Below, piece by piece: positions 22,811-34,548 of a stretch of 64,000 nt of DNA. Within the stretch, counting starts at the first letter, position 1. Every line of letters starts with the position of its first letter. The stretch is from Castanea sativa (taxonomy: Eukaryota; Streptophyta; Magnoliopsida; Fagales; Fagaceae): positions 46,315,335 to 46,379,334 of the forward strand of contig NC_134018.1 in NCBI RefSeq assembly GCF_040712315.1, read 5' to 3'. The position numbers were made by a program, and so were the translations under genes. The notes under the pieces are model-generated. The model worked only from the letters and a program-made list of their open reading frames with translations. It had not been told where the DNA came from and made no database searches.

Positions 22811-24119
22811 CCTCTCACCAATATTTAAAGAATCCATGTTCGTGGGGTTCTCTGGTTCAACCGGCCTTTCAGCCTCAAGTTCGCACTACGTCTTTGGTTG
22901 GAGCTTTAACATAAATGGAGGTGCTAAAAATCTCAAATTAGATAAATTCCCTAAGCTCCCAACAGTGAATGAATTTAAAAAGAACCACACAAGCCTAATT
23001 GTTGGTGTCTCAGTCTGTGCTTTGGTTGTGATTTTCTGGATTGTTTTGATTTTTTACAATGTCAGGAAACTCAAGCAGGTTGGTGTGGTTGAAGCCTGGG
23101 AGCTTGATATTGGACCACATAGATTTTCTTATGAGGAGCTAAAGAAAGCAACGAAGGGTTTTGGAGACAAAGAGCTTCTTGGGTTTGGTGGATTTGGTAG
23201 AGTTTACAAAGGAATTTTGCCAAATTCAAATTCCCAAGTTGCAGTAAAGCGTTTTTCCCAAAATTCGAAGCAAGGTTTGCGAGAATTCGTGTCTGAGGTT
23301 GGTAGCATGGGCCACATTCGTCATCGAAATATAGTTCAATTATTGGGGTTGTGTCGTAGGCAAGTTGACCTATTACTTGTGTATGAATTCATGCCTAATG
23401 GAAGCTTAGACAAGTACCTTTTTGAAGAGCCTAAAGCAATCTTAGGCCGGGAGCAAAGGTTCAAAATCATAAAAGGGGTTGCTTTAGGGCTTTTATATTT
23501 ACATGAGGAATAGGAAAAAACTGTGGTTCTCAGAGATATCAAGGCAGGCAATGTGTCTTTGGATTCTAAGTTTAATGGAAGGTTGAGTGATTTTGGTCTT
23601 GCTAAGCTATATGAACGTGGCTCCAATCCAAGCACAACCAAGGTGGAGGGCACGTTGGGTTATTTAGCACCTGAGCTCACACGCACAGGCAAGTCAACAA
23701 CAAGTTCTGATGTGTTTGCCTTTGGTGCTTTGTAGCTAGAAGTGGTATGTGGTAGAAGGCCTATTGGCCCTAAAGCATTGGCTGAAGATCTCATGCTTGT
23801 GGAATGGGTTAAGGAGAAGTGGAGCTTAGGAGCAACCCTAGATGTAGGGGATTCAAGGTTGGGGGGTGGGTTTGATGAAGTTGAAGCTATTTTGGTGCTT
23901 AAATTGGGCTTAATGTGTTCCAACGATGCACCCAAGTCAAGACCCACTGTGAGGCATGTGGTTAGGTGCTTGGAAACGAAGTTGGCTTCGGAGGAGGAGG
24001 ATTTTATGCAATCTTATCCCACTACTTCGGCCTCAGTCGGTGATAACGAGGGTATTGCTGACGTTGAGGATGTTTTAACTCCACCCTTTTCAGTTTTCAG
24101 CGGAGATGATGGTAGGTAG

Positions 24120-25592
24120 TCTTGTTTCTATGATTTGGGATTTTCAATTTCACTTGCTACTGCATGCTTACATACTTACATATGTAGTATTTGTTTGGAC
24201 GTAAATAAATTAATCATCATCTTATCCACCTTCTCTTTTTCTTTCGTTTTTTTTTTTTTGTTTTGTTTTTTTTGTTTTTTTTTGTTTTTTTTGTTTTGTT
24301 TTTTTTTTGTTTTTTTTTTTTGTTTTTTTTTGTTTATATTGGATGTATATAATATTTTAGATGAAAAGTATAATATAATATTTTAGATGAGAATTAATGC
24401 CATGCAATTCCATGCTTCAAGTTCACTTATCTTATCCTAATGGTATTGATAATTATTAGGTATTCCGAGTATAGTAGAATGTTTTTTCAACAGTTCTCTC
24501 TGTTTGTTGAACTGGTTGCTTTCATCAATTCCTTGAATTTTTCCTCACAATCTGATAAGTCAACTCCAATCTTAGAATTTTAAGAGATAGTTGTTCTACA
24601 TGTGACATTCCAGTTTTATACAAAGCAAGCTTATTATTTATAGTGTGGCACACGCATAGCCTTTAAAATCATATTTAATGAGTTGTCCCTGAAACAAATG
24701 GACATTTGAGATGTGGATCAAGGGACATATATTTTCCAATCACAACAAAATCCAAACAGATAAAAAAAAAAGACATTATTGACAAAATGACATGAGCAAC
24801 TAATATTGGTATTAATTAAGGGAACCAAAACTCATAAAAATTGATAGGAAAATTAGGGCCAGCTTCTTCAGGGTTACTCTTCTCTCCCAATCCACCATGC
24901 TTCAAAAAATGCAAATCAAGAAAAAAAAAATCAAACTTGTGGGTCACAACTACCACGGCACCATGCAAATGGCAGCTCAAGTCAAAGTCCAATTTGAGCT
25001 GATACTTTAAGCCCTACGTAGGACACAAATACTATGGCAAAAATGGGCAAATGCCCATTTCATGCAAATCTCATTTTCTAAACTAATTAGGGAAATATCC
25101 CTCTTTTGAAACTCAATTTTTTCAAAATCGAGTTTCAAAAAAAAAAAGTTCTAAAGCCTATAGCGACGTTTTAAGGAACTTATAGTAACGTTTTAAGAAC
25201 CTATATCAGCATTTTGTAACTCGAGCTCCATGAACTCGAGTTCTATGCAATTTTTTTTTTTTTTTTTACATATAACTCGAGTGCATGGAGCTCAAGTTAC
25301 AAAATGCCGCTAGAGGTTCTTAAAAATGTCACTATAGCTCCTTAAAACATCATTATAGGGCTTAACTCGATTTTGAGAAAATCAAGTTTCAAAGAGGGGC
25401 ATTTCTTTAATTAGTTTGAGAAAAAAGGTATAATGCTGTTTTTTTTTTTTTTTTTTTTTTGCGCGAAAAAAGCATTTGCCCATTGTTTGCCCAAATACCA
25501 TGTTTAATGTTTCACTGAAAAACAAAATCTCTATACAAAACAAACCCCTCATGAGTCCTGTCAAAAAAGCCTGAGGGACCCTTTTTATTTTT
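24120..25592. other. Downstream flank of LecRK A
   Basis: Aligns with 61061-61985 downstream of the intact LecRK, including the AATAAATTAATCATC block near 24206. A T-rich stretch with spaced G residues at 24248-24335 is low-complexity and longer than in unit C. The foldback element 25037-25493 is absent from unit C. No gene. Confidence 0.7.
25037..25493. mobile_element. Long-arm foldback element, 9-bp TSD (Mutator-like)
   Basis: A 457-bp insertion; unit C has the empty site near 61893 (AATACTATGTTTAATG). Flanks AATACTATG (25028-25036) and AATACCATG (25494-25502) agree at 8 of 9 positions. The outer ends AAAATGGGCAAATGC and GCATTTGCCCATTGTTT are inverted. The arms stay complementary over about 200 bases around a T-rich centre at 25252-25268, including AACTCGAG, GCTCCATG and AAAATGCCGC / GCATTTTG words. 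A transcript would form a long hairpin. Non-coding. Confidence 0.65.
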
Positions 25593-25636
25593 TGTTAGAG
25601 ATATATTAGCCCATTAGCATAAGCCCAAGCCTAATT

Positions 25637-28345
25637 CTACTTGGCTTGAGTAATGTAAAGTCCATCTGTAGAATGAGTGATTTCAAGACCCAAGAAATAG
25701 CTGAGATGTCCAAGATCTTTCATCTCAAACTGCTGACTGAGAAAATCCTTGAGTTCTTGAATGCCACTGAGGTCATCACCAGTTATGATCATATCATCCA
25801 CATATAGGAGAAGTAAAATAGTGTCTTTGTCAGTGCGACGAAGAAATAAGGCAGAATCATAATGACTGGCCATGTAACCCAAACGAGAGATGGTAGAGCT
25901 GAACTTGGCAAACCAAGCACGTGAAGCTTGTTTAAGGCCATAAAGTGCACGTCGAAGGTGACAAACCTTGTTTGATTCAACAGAGAGACCAGGAGGAGGT
26001 TGCATATAAACTTCTTCACTCAAATCCCCATTAAGGAATGCATTTTTGACATCCATCTGGAAAAGATCCCATTTACTGGCAGCAGCAACAGCTAAGAGGG
26101 CACGAACAGATGAGATACGAGCAACCGGAGCAAAGGTCTCTTCATAATCAATCCCATACTCCTGTGTAAAACCTTTTGCAACAAGACGAGCTTTGTAGCG
26201 CTCAATGGACCCATCAGAGCGAGTCTTAATCTTGTAGATCCACTTACAACCAACCACAGATTTCTCAGGGGGGAGAGTGACCAAGTCCCAAGTATGGTTT
26301 TTAGATAATGCATCAAGTTCCTCTTTCATTGCAATCTGCCATAAAGGGTCAGTGGAAGCCTCACGATAGGTGTAAGGCTCGTGCAATGTAGCAAGGGTAG
26401 TGTAACAATGATAGTCAAGTAAATGTGCAGGAATGGACCTTACCTGAGTTGAGTGACGAGGTGGAATGTCTTGTACATGATCTTCAGGCGGAGCAGGAGT
26501 AGGGAAACCAAGATCAAGGTTGGGTAGCTCGTCTTTCACTTGTTCATTAAAAGGAGAACTAGAAAAGGGATCAAGGATTTCTGGTGGTTGGATAGAGAAG
26601 TTAATAGGAGAATCAGGAGTAGCTACAAGAGGATCAGGATCAGCTATAGGAGGGTCAGGAGCAGCTACAGAAGGAATTTGCGTCTCATTTGGAAATAGAT
26701 CTAAGACAGAAAAGGAAGATAAAGAAGTACGGAAGTGAGAGAGCTCAACAAAGAGGCGATGTTCCCAAAAGACTACATTGCGGGAGACACGAAGACGATG
26801 AGAAATAGGATCATAACACCGATACCCCTTTTGAGTTTCGCCATAACCAAGAAAACAACAAAGTCTTGACCTAGGCTCAAGTTTGTTATGCTCATGTGGT
26901 TGAAGAAGAACGAAACAAGCAGAGCCGAATGAGCGTAGGTGGTGATAGTCTGGAGGTGACCCAAAAAGGCGCTCATATGGAGTTTGATTTTGGATGACAG
27001 GACTGAGAATGCGATTAATAGTATGAACAGCATGAAGAGCAGCTTCACCTCAAAAAGGAGCAGGAACTTTGGCAGAGAGAAGAAGAGCACGAACAGTGTC
27101 AAGAATATGACGAAGTTTTCGTTCGGCTCTACCATTTTGCTGAGAGGTACCTGGACAAGTTAGTTGATGAACAGTGCCATAGGAATGCAAAATAGCTTGG
27201 AAAGCATATTGAGTGTACTCAAGAGCATTATCAGATCAAAAAATTTTGATACGTTTAGAAAATTGAGTTTCAACCATTTTTGCAAAATTAGAATACACTT
27301 GCAATAATTCAGAACGATGTTTCATATTAAAGATCCAGCTATAGCGAGAGTAATCATCAACAAAGACAACAAAATATCGAGATCCACCAATACTAGAGAC
27401 AGAGAAAGGTCCCCAAACATTAGAATGAATAAGGTCAAAGATATCAGTGGATATAGATTCACTAGAATTGAAAGGCAAAGCTGGTTGTTTTCCTAATTGA
27501 CATGAAACACAATCAAAATTTTCTGTAGACACTGAACCTAGCAAACCTCTAGAAGCCAATTGTTGTATACGAGAAGAAGATGCGTGACCAAGTCGAGCAT
27601 GCCAAAGAGCAAGAGAAGGAATAGAAGAAACTGCAGCAGCTGCGGCAATAGAAACAGGAGCAACAAGTAGAAGACAAAGGTTGTCCACGGGAAACATACG
27701 CCCAACTCTGGGACAGGTCCCTAACTCCTGTCCCGTCCTTGGATCCTGCACAATACACCCATAATAATCAAATATGATTCGATAACCCAACTCAGCTAAT
27801 TGTCCCACAGAAAACAAATTGTAAGAAAGGTCAGGAACATTAAAAACCCCAGAAACAGAGAGGTTGGAGGTTGAAATGGAACCTATATTATGACCAGACA
27901 TTGTGGAACCATTTGCTGTGCGAATAGTAAAAGGGTGTGGTGCAGGTTTAAGTTCAGAAAATAAGGACGAGTGAGGTGTCTTGTAATTGCAACAAGCAGA
28001 ATCCATAAGCCAAGAGGAAGGAGACATACCGGACAAAGCTGAGAGAGAAGAGGAATAAGATGCATTACCAACCATACGAATGACATTGGCGATGATGTTT
28101 TTAAGGTCATCTGTGGTCATGGTGAAAGTGCGACCTGAAGACTTAGACTGTGCAAAGACGGGAGCCATTGGTTGGACACTCTTAATGTTAGCAATAGTGG
28201 TAGAAGAACCTGAACCAGCTGATTTATTGTGCTGAAAGAAAGTCTCAATATTATGGCCAAAACGTTTGCAAAAATTGCAAAAGCGTTTGCTAGATTGTTG
28301 GCGACGATTGTTGCAAAAGGAAGAAGACCTGTCCTTATTCTTCAT
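25637..28345 (-). pseudogene. pol: Copia gag knuckle, protease, integrase and partial RT
   Basis: One reading frame of about 900 codons interrupted by only two TGA codons, at 27236-27238 (context KIF-SDNA) and near 27050 (context APF-GEAA). Order on the minus strand: CCHC-like knuckle (CNFCKRFGHNIETFFQH, where the last Cys is Phe); protease-like LMDSACCNYKT, in which the usual D-T/S-G is DSAC; GAG-pre-integrase (LWHARLGHASSSRI); integrase D (DLIHSNVWGPF, the Asp is Asn), D (SDNALEY) and E (NGRAERKLRHIL); then RT with [33 protein letters not shown] and YVDDM at 25790-25804. RT stops after YITQAK at TAG 25637-25639, and RNase H is missing. The integrase and protease replacements predict inactivity even if the stops were read through. 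Confidence 0.85.
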
Positions 28346-28427
28346 TTAGAAGCAAAATATGCAAAAATGGATTGCAAAAATGAAATCTACGCGAAAAACT
28401 AGGTAAGGAGCACTTGGGCTGCAAAAA

Positions 28428-28581
28428 GTCAACTCTGCGAAAAAGTCAACGGTCAACGGCCAGTCAACGATGACGTGGCGGGTGATGTTAGCAGCGCGCT
28501 GGAAGGTGACGTCAGTGATGACGTGGCAGGCTGACGTGGGAAGCTGACGTGGCAGGATGACGTGGCTCAGGGCTGACGTCA
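28428..28581. repeat. Cluster of TGACGT and TTGAC motifs
   Basis: TGACGT occurs seven times at 28471, 28507, 28519, 28532, 28545, 28558 and 28574 (five as TGACGTGG, two as the palindrome TGACGTCA). GTCAAC occurs four times at 28428, 28445, 28452 and 28463, read as TTGAC on the element's own strand. Spacing between neighbouring TGACGT copies from 28519 is 13-16 bp, so part is a short tandem repeat. ACGT-core (bZIP/TGA) and W-box (WRKY) sites have these cores in plants; function here is inference. Confidence 0.6.
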
Positions 28582-28797
28582 GCAGGAGCAGTGGTCTTTG
28601 TAATGTTCGAACTCCCCAACGGCAGCTGCTACAGGTCCGGAACCTGAGGACGATGTCTGGAAGACTCGAAGGTTCAACGGCGAAAGGCTGTGGCAGTTGT
28701 TGTGACAGCGGAAGCAATATTGAGAATGGAATTACACCAATAAAGACAAGACTGCTAAGAAAAGGTCAACATGGTGTATTAATGCTAATATTTAACA

Positions 28798-30519
28798 TTT
28801 TTTATGGTCTATAGTGTTATGAAGGAGTCAAATTCTTTTCGTATTGAGAAACTGCATGTGACATGGCTGCAATCACATTAATATACATGTTGCCGTATAA
28901 AATTGCATGCAATGCACGTATGTTATCTAGTTTGAAGTTGAACTTTTATGCATAAAACATACTGCTCGGAGGAAACATTTGCAGGCCATATGGGACAATA
29001 ATATTGTCCATAACCACAGACCTAGAAATTTACAAAGAAAAAAAAATCTTCCCGTTTTTTCTTTAGAATAATAAAAATAAAAACTTTCTTGCTATGTACA
29101 AGTAGATCATCAATTAGTGCTTTGATAATCGTTCAAGGGACGTCCCATGAACGATTATCAAAGCATTAATTGATTGAAGGTAGTCGACTACTTTTCTAGA
29201 TTTAAAATGTTATCTTTATCTTATTTTTTGAGGTATAATGATTCCAATGATAAATTTTCCAGTGATTGATTGAAAGTATTCTCTCGTCCTATAGTAAGAG
29301 TAAGGGGAAAGAAATTAAAGCCCAAATCATTATTCACATTTAAGGGTGGTTATATTTTTACGTCATCAACATGGCACGATATTTTACAGATTAATATAAT
29401 GTAATAGGTTCATATCAAAATCAGTCAATATGTTTTAACATGATTTCTTATAAATAGATTTGTCAATTCTGAGTTGACTTGCTTAACTCACAATCAACTC
29501 AAAATGACATGATTCAAAAAAAGAAAGAAAAGAAATGCCGTTTCTATATAACATAAATTTGAAATATAATTAAGTAAAAGAATTTTAATGGTTATATTGT
29601 TAAATGTTTCATTGAAACTCTAAAAATCCTAAATTTTTTATTTAAAATGAAAAAAAAAATCTCTTTTTCACTTTATTTTTCTTGAATTGTGTATTAAACA
29701 GGTTGAAATGGATCCCGTCATGTCAACCCGCTTAATAAACAAGTATGTAGAAGTTGAGGGGTTTTGAAACGATTATTAAATAGGTTGAATTATGGTTAAG
29801 CTATGCATTCGAATATCCTTACTATGCCATGACAACTAATAACATGCCCCGCTAAAACGGATTTCCATCTCTGTTCACATGAAAGCATGCATGCACATCT
29901 AAAAAAAAAAAAAACTAGTTTGCATATAGATGACTTATTTGCTTATTTATTGAAAGTAGATAAAGTATTTTTATACCTTGAAAATTGAAATTTAGAAAAA
30001 TTATATGTTGGGGAGAGAGCACTTTAATTTGAAAGATTTCAATTGAGTAGTTAATAAAATATATAGAAACATCACTTAACCTAAAAATTTAAGGTTATAA
30101 GTTAGGTATAGCTATATTATATTAATCACTACTTTTTATTATTAGTATTTAATTTGAGATTTTACTTATTTGTGTATACCCAACACTATATATAGGGTAA
30201 AAAGCTAAATAAACTATAAAAAAAAAAAAAAAAACCTTGAATTCACACTTGGAATAAAAAGAAACAAAAATAGTTAAATACTTAGATGAGACCTCATGAA
30301 CAGTGAAGAACTTTTGAAGAGATCCTATGTCCTTATGTTGCTTGTCTAAATAATTATTCACATGAAAGCATACTCATCTAAGGAAACAAAAATTGAATTA
30401 TAAAGAAAAATAATCTCAGAGGATATTTTGTATATACCATGAAAATGTTTGTCATTCTCCATAATTATATTTACAAATATACAGAATAGTAATAATAAAT
30501 AAATAAATTAAAGATATTA
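28798..30519. other. Intergenic flank between units A and B
   Basis: 28798-29050 aligns with 61988-62245 (GTTATGAAGGAGTCAAATTC, TGCATGCAATGCACGTA). 29742-30519 aligns with 44458-45050. Between them lies the 64-bp palindrome at 29110-29173 and AT-rich DNA. No gene or RNA that I can support. Confidence 0.6.
29110..29173. repeat. 64-bp near-perfect palindrome
   Basis: Two 32-base arms meet at GGGAC|GTCCC with no spacer; 30 of 32 positions pair. Left arm runs from TCAATTAGTGC to GGGAC, right arm from GTCCC to TTAATTGA. I see no flanking duplication and no loop, so it matches neither a normal microRNA precursor nor a recognised MITE. Confidence 0.8.
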
Positions 30520-32500
30520 CATTAATCAAATGGTCATTATTGCATTGACTATAAGCTTAAAGTAGGAATGATAAGAGTTCCAATCGAATAGGAGTAATGG
30601 AAGAAACAATTTTTGGTGATGTAAAATATGCAAAGAAATAGAAAACCAATCTACTAGATGTAGGTCGACTATTGAGGTGGTATACCATGTATCTAATATA
30701 TATTTTCTTCCTTTCATATGAAAGTGAACTCTACACATGTGAAATCTACCTCCATACAAAAGAATAGAAATATACATTCGATACATAATATATTTTCTCT
30801 TGACAACCAATACGTAGGGTTGCCGACAGAAAAAAGGTCCTATCCTTGGCAAAAAGAAGAAGGAATCTTAGATCCAGATAGTCTTTTACTGATCCATAGG
30901 TCCATAACACTATTTGTTCTTTTTCTAAACAAAACAAGTAATACGGATTAATTGTTCAGGCAAAAAAAAAAAAAAAGTAGTGGGTTCCACTTAAAACAAA
31001 GAGTCCCACATGATCCTAATAATAAACCTCCTTTTGTCCTTCTATGTCACGAAGTCACGTTAAAACCCTAGGCTCCACTAATTTTTTTTCTCTTTTACTT
31101 TTTCAAAGTTTCAAACTCTGTATTTTTATTATAAATCCAAATTTTAACTTATAAAAAAGTAGAGGAAGAAATTTTAAATTATGCATAATTTCTTAAGAGT
31201 ATTCAAGTCGGGTACAACTTAATTTGGTATATTGTTATATTCTTAATATTTTTATATTAATTTATTTTAAAGAATCAAACTACATAATTAAATTCTATAT
31301 ATTTATATTAATTTGATCGTTATTAACTATGAATTGATTATTTTGTTTTATTTATTTTAATGATATGAAATATATACCTATAGATCAATTGAAATTATGG
31401 AAATACCTACTCATAATGATGATTCCAATTCAAATTCTAAAAGAAACAGCAGTACGTACCAGCTGTCAAGAAATATGTTTCCTAGGACATATGTACCATG
31501 AATAAAACCAATGAAACAAGGGAAGAACCTTCAACACATGCATATATACACATCTATTTCTACTGCGCATAGCGCTTAATAATCAAGGAGATCACGTGTA
31601 TAGAGATGAACACATGCATGGTGCGTTCTTCGCAAGCAAAAAATGTCTGTTTCCCACCTTTCCATAGTTCAAGTTCAATTACTATAAATAATATTCAGTT
31701 ACTATAAAAGGTCTTTTTAAAGATAAAATAAAATAAAATAACTATAAAAGGCCCTACCTAGTACCTACCCACCGTTGAAAATTTGAAAATTTAACGGTTC
31801 TACTTGGTAAAAGAAAACAAAAAAGAGGGAAAAAAAAACAAAAAAAGAAAGGAAAAAAACTCTTGATTAGAATGATTATAAGTGTGAATCAATTGCTGGC
31901 CTTGATTTCTATGAAATGGACGGCATTGGTAGGATGGCTTTAACCCTAAAGTGAATACCAATGACAGTCTGCCGAAAATTTTAGTGTTTTATTTTAATAT
32001 ATATTAGCTATTATAAGGGAGAAAAAATATATATAACATTATTAGTAGAATATAAAGTGAAACATTCGTAATATGATATCAGTATTTTTTTAAAAAAATT
32101 TCAAATGAATCTATTTCATAATTTATAATTAATATTACAATTTTGAGAATGTATATGATGTGCCTTTTTTTGTATATTGTTAGATTCAAATAATAGAATT
32201 TTAATCATAAAATATATTCTCAAAGGGAGTGGATGGAGAATCTACATTCTTGAATTCCTATGTCAAGTCAAATCATACTTATTGGAGTATATATAACACT
32301 ACATTGCATGGTAATTTCCTCTCCTTCCCTTTTTTTTGTCCTATCCATATTTCTTATTCATTTTAAACAAGGACAGATAGAAAAAACATGCAGCGTGATA
32401 TTAGGAACCTTGTTTATATCATGGGTGTAATTAGGAACCTTGTGTGAATAAGGAAATGTGTATGTGAAAGAATATTTAAGGCTTACTTGCTTATTTAAGA
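30520..32500. other. Upstream duplicon B1 (no gene attached)
   Basis: Aligns with 56506-59025 upstream of the intact LecRK: GGTTGCCGACAGAAAAAA at about 30820 and 56780, GTACGTACCAGCTGTCAAG at 31452 and 57970, GAACACATGCATGG, and GTGAAAGAATATTTAAGGCTT at its end. It lacks about 480 bp present in C (57400-57930 region). The LecRK start expected after 32480 is missing; the sequence instead runs into AT-rich DNA (32501-32845) with no gene. Confidence 0.7.
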
Positions 32501-32907
32501 CACATAGTATCATAATTAAGTTTTTCATATTACTTTTTGAGTTTGTGTCTTTTTTTGTTTACCAGATTATTTGCATTTACGAATCTAATTGATAAAATAT
32601 AAAGTAGAATATACTTAGAGTATGATATAGTATTTTTATTCCTCTAACAGTACCTAATCATTTTCATGTCTATTAACATGTGCTATTTACTTGCAAAATT
32701 AATTAAGAAGTTGACTTCAAAAAAAAAAAAACTTGTGAACGAGCAGAATATGCTAATTGAAAGTTGGAGGAATAAAAGTGATTGTCATAATTAGTTGACG
32801 AAAAAGACTTAGAAAAAAAATACCAATCCTAATTCATCAAATATTTTTTGTTAATTGTGATGGCTTAATTTTCTAAACTGATCTCATGAGAAAAATTGTG
32901 TTTCCAG

Positions 32908-32971
32908 TGAGGCAGTGAAAATTTCTGTAGGTGACATTGGTGGTAGTGGCACTAGCACTCCCTCTAATTGA
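32908..32971 (+). pseudogene. Terminal-exon remnant, copy 2
   Basis: Second copy of the short frame at 13461-13524, again after TTGTGTTTCCAG and ending at TGA 32969-32971. It reads EAVKFSVGDIGGSGTSTPSN, two residues different. Parent gene unknown. Confidence 0.3.
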
Positions 32972-33611
32972 GTTTTTTTATTTATTTTTTTTTTGAAACA
33001 TTGTTATTTGCTTATTTGTGTTGTCTATTCAGACATTATGTATGCTTTGAGTTGTTTAATTTAGAACTTTGTATTTGTGAATTGTAACTTTTGAGCTTTG
33101 TTTATGCATTTTTAATTTGGTATTTTACCTTTTATTAGTAATTTCACTAATTTGTATCAAAAATTATTTTTTAAATATGTTTTTAATATATATTATGAAT
33201 TATAATTATGGATATATTTTATTATATTTTTTTAATCGGAGGGTATGATCTTACAATTCTCATGCTGATCCTACAATTTGATTCTCAAACCCTCTCACCG
33301 ATCCCATGTAGGATTTTGATCCTGATAAGCTTGATCATAACTACCTACATTGGCAATAAATACTCATAGTGAATTATCATGTAACAATTCAAAATTTAAA
33401 AACTTTTAGAAGAAAATTGTAAAAATTTATGTACGTTTTTTGTTGATAACTCCATATACTCAAGTTCACTTTTTATAATATAAATTTCTCAATAACCCTC
33501 TAAAAAGAATTCCCAAGAGCCACTGTGCTTTTATACACAGCTATTTTGTACTACGCATAGCGCTTAATAATCAGGGGATCACTTGTAAAGAGGTGAACAC
33601 ATGCATGGTGG

Positions 33612-34548
33612 CAGGGTTGTCAAAATCGGGATCCTACATAGTATCGTGGGAGGTAGGTAGGATCGTGGATCGGATCATGGATCATAAAATCCTACTTATT
33701 TTCAAATTTTAAGCAAAAAAACCTATTGATAGTGACTTTGTATGTTATATAATCACTTAAAATATGAATCCATCTATTAAAAAAAAATTGCACCATAAAA
33801 TGTAATTTGCATGCACTACATCGTTCTTATGTCATTCTAACGAAACAAAATATATTTAACTTTTGACATAATGTATCTAAAAAGTTCAGTACATGTTTAA
33901 TTAGCAACTAAGTACCAAAATATTATCTACACATATGAATTTTTTTTTTCAAATTCTAAGTTCAAAATCCAAAATAAGTTAAGCTAGTTAGCATATAAAA
34001 ACTAGCAAACTACAAATTTACAATATGTAATCCAAAAGAGAATTCTCAATCTAAGGTAAACTAGCTAATTACAAATATGAAATCTAAAAGAGAATTCCCA
34101 TTCTAAGGTTATTTTAATCTACTCACTGTCATTGTCATATCCCATTTCATCATCTATATCCTTTCTAGTATCAACATCCAAAACGTTAAACTTAAGTACT
34201 ATAGGTTTGTCCCCCTAAAAAAAAAAAAGTATTATAAGTTTTTTTGAGATTTTATGTTGACATAGGGGTAAATTTGGGACTTCAATTCATTATTGGGCTT
34301 CTGATAACCCGTTAGGCTTATGGACTTAGATGGATTATCTTACCCAAATGGATCTCACTTAAAAAAAAATTAAAAAAATCAAGCAAAATGGTAGTATCGG
34401 TAGGATCTCATACGATCCTATGATCCTATACGATCCTACATACAATCCTACCATTTTTGCGATCTTACTATGATTTTAAACTTTTTGGTGAGGTAGAATC
34501 GTAAAATCGTATGATTTTATGATTCAAATTGCGATTTTGACAACCATA
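33612..34548. mobile_element. hAT-like non-autonomous element, GATCCTA-rich
   Basis: A 937-bp insertion into the sequence CATGGTGC seen whole at 14158 and 58133. Ends CAGGGTTGTCAAAATCG and CGATTTTGACAACCAT form a 14-bp perfect inverted core. Flanking octamers CATGGTGG and AATAGTGC each resemble the original CATGGTGC (7 of 8 and 6 of 8). Near both ends are repeats of TACGATCCTA / TAGGATCGT type. No transposase frame; the middle is AT-rich. Confidence 0.55.

Larger units (their letters stand above)
16628..24119 (+). pseudogene. LecRK A: L-type lectin receptor kinase pseudogene
   Basis: Colinear with the intact LecRK at 59087-61060. The start codon and signal peptide are kept (MAAKLIFLFLVFLLF). 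Lesions in order: TAG at 16802-16804 (codon 59; unit C has CAG); a 6-bp in-frame deletion near 16990; a 4-bp deletion near 17107 shifting the frame; a 5.5-kb copia insertion at 17285-22810 with TSD CCTCT (17280-17284, 22811-22815); TAG at 23511-23513; and TAG at 23733-23735. From 22811 the transmembrane and kinase part is otherwise in one frame and largely intact, with GFGGFG, VAVKR, DFGLAK and APE present, but HRD reads LRD. The lectin motif is VEFHT, as in the intact copy. A modest number of lesions suggests silencing after the duplication. Confidence 0.92.
25593..28797 (-). mobile_element. Copia remnant with end-to-end deletion (E5)
   Basis: Absent from the matching site of unit C (61980-61990). 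On the minus strand the insert starts TGTTAAATATTAGC and ends ATATCTCTAACA, so it keeps TG...CA termini, flanked by a possible TTTTT duplication (weak, because the site is T-rich). Only 3.2 kb remain: no full LTR pair and no primer-binding site are visible. RT breaks off and joins at once to the terminal sequence. The leader contains a TGACGT / TTGAC motif cluster. Confidence 0.65.

Noticed and set aside
22836..24119. A second, shorter functional receptor kinase starting in the copia flank
   Set aside because: It has two stops, HRD changed to LRD, and no signal peptide; it is the 3' half of LecRK A.
26773..27135. 120-codon hydrophobic ORF on the minus strand
   Set aside because: It is a shifted-frame shadow of the copia integrase/linker of E5, whose real frame is open here.
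29110..29173. MicroRNA precursor
   Set aside because: No loop, arms meet at the centre, and no mature-length duplex with typical mismatches; kept as a palindrome only.
30620..30930. Possible organelle DNA insertion (also 56580-56890)
   Set aside because: The minus-strand frame looked organelle-like, but I could not recognise any plastid or mitochondrial gene; treated as part of the duplicon.
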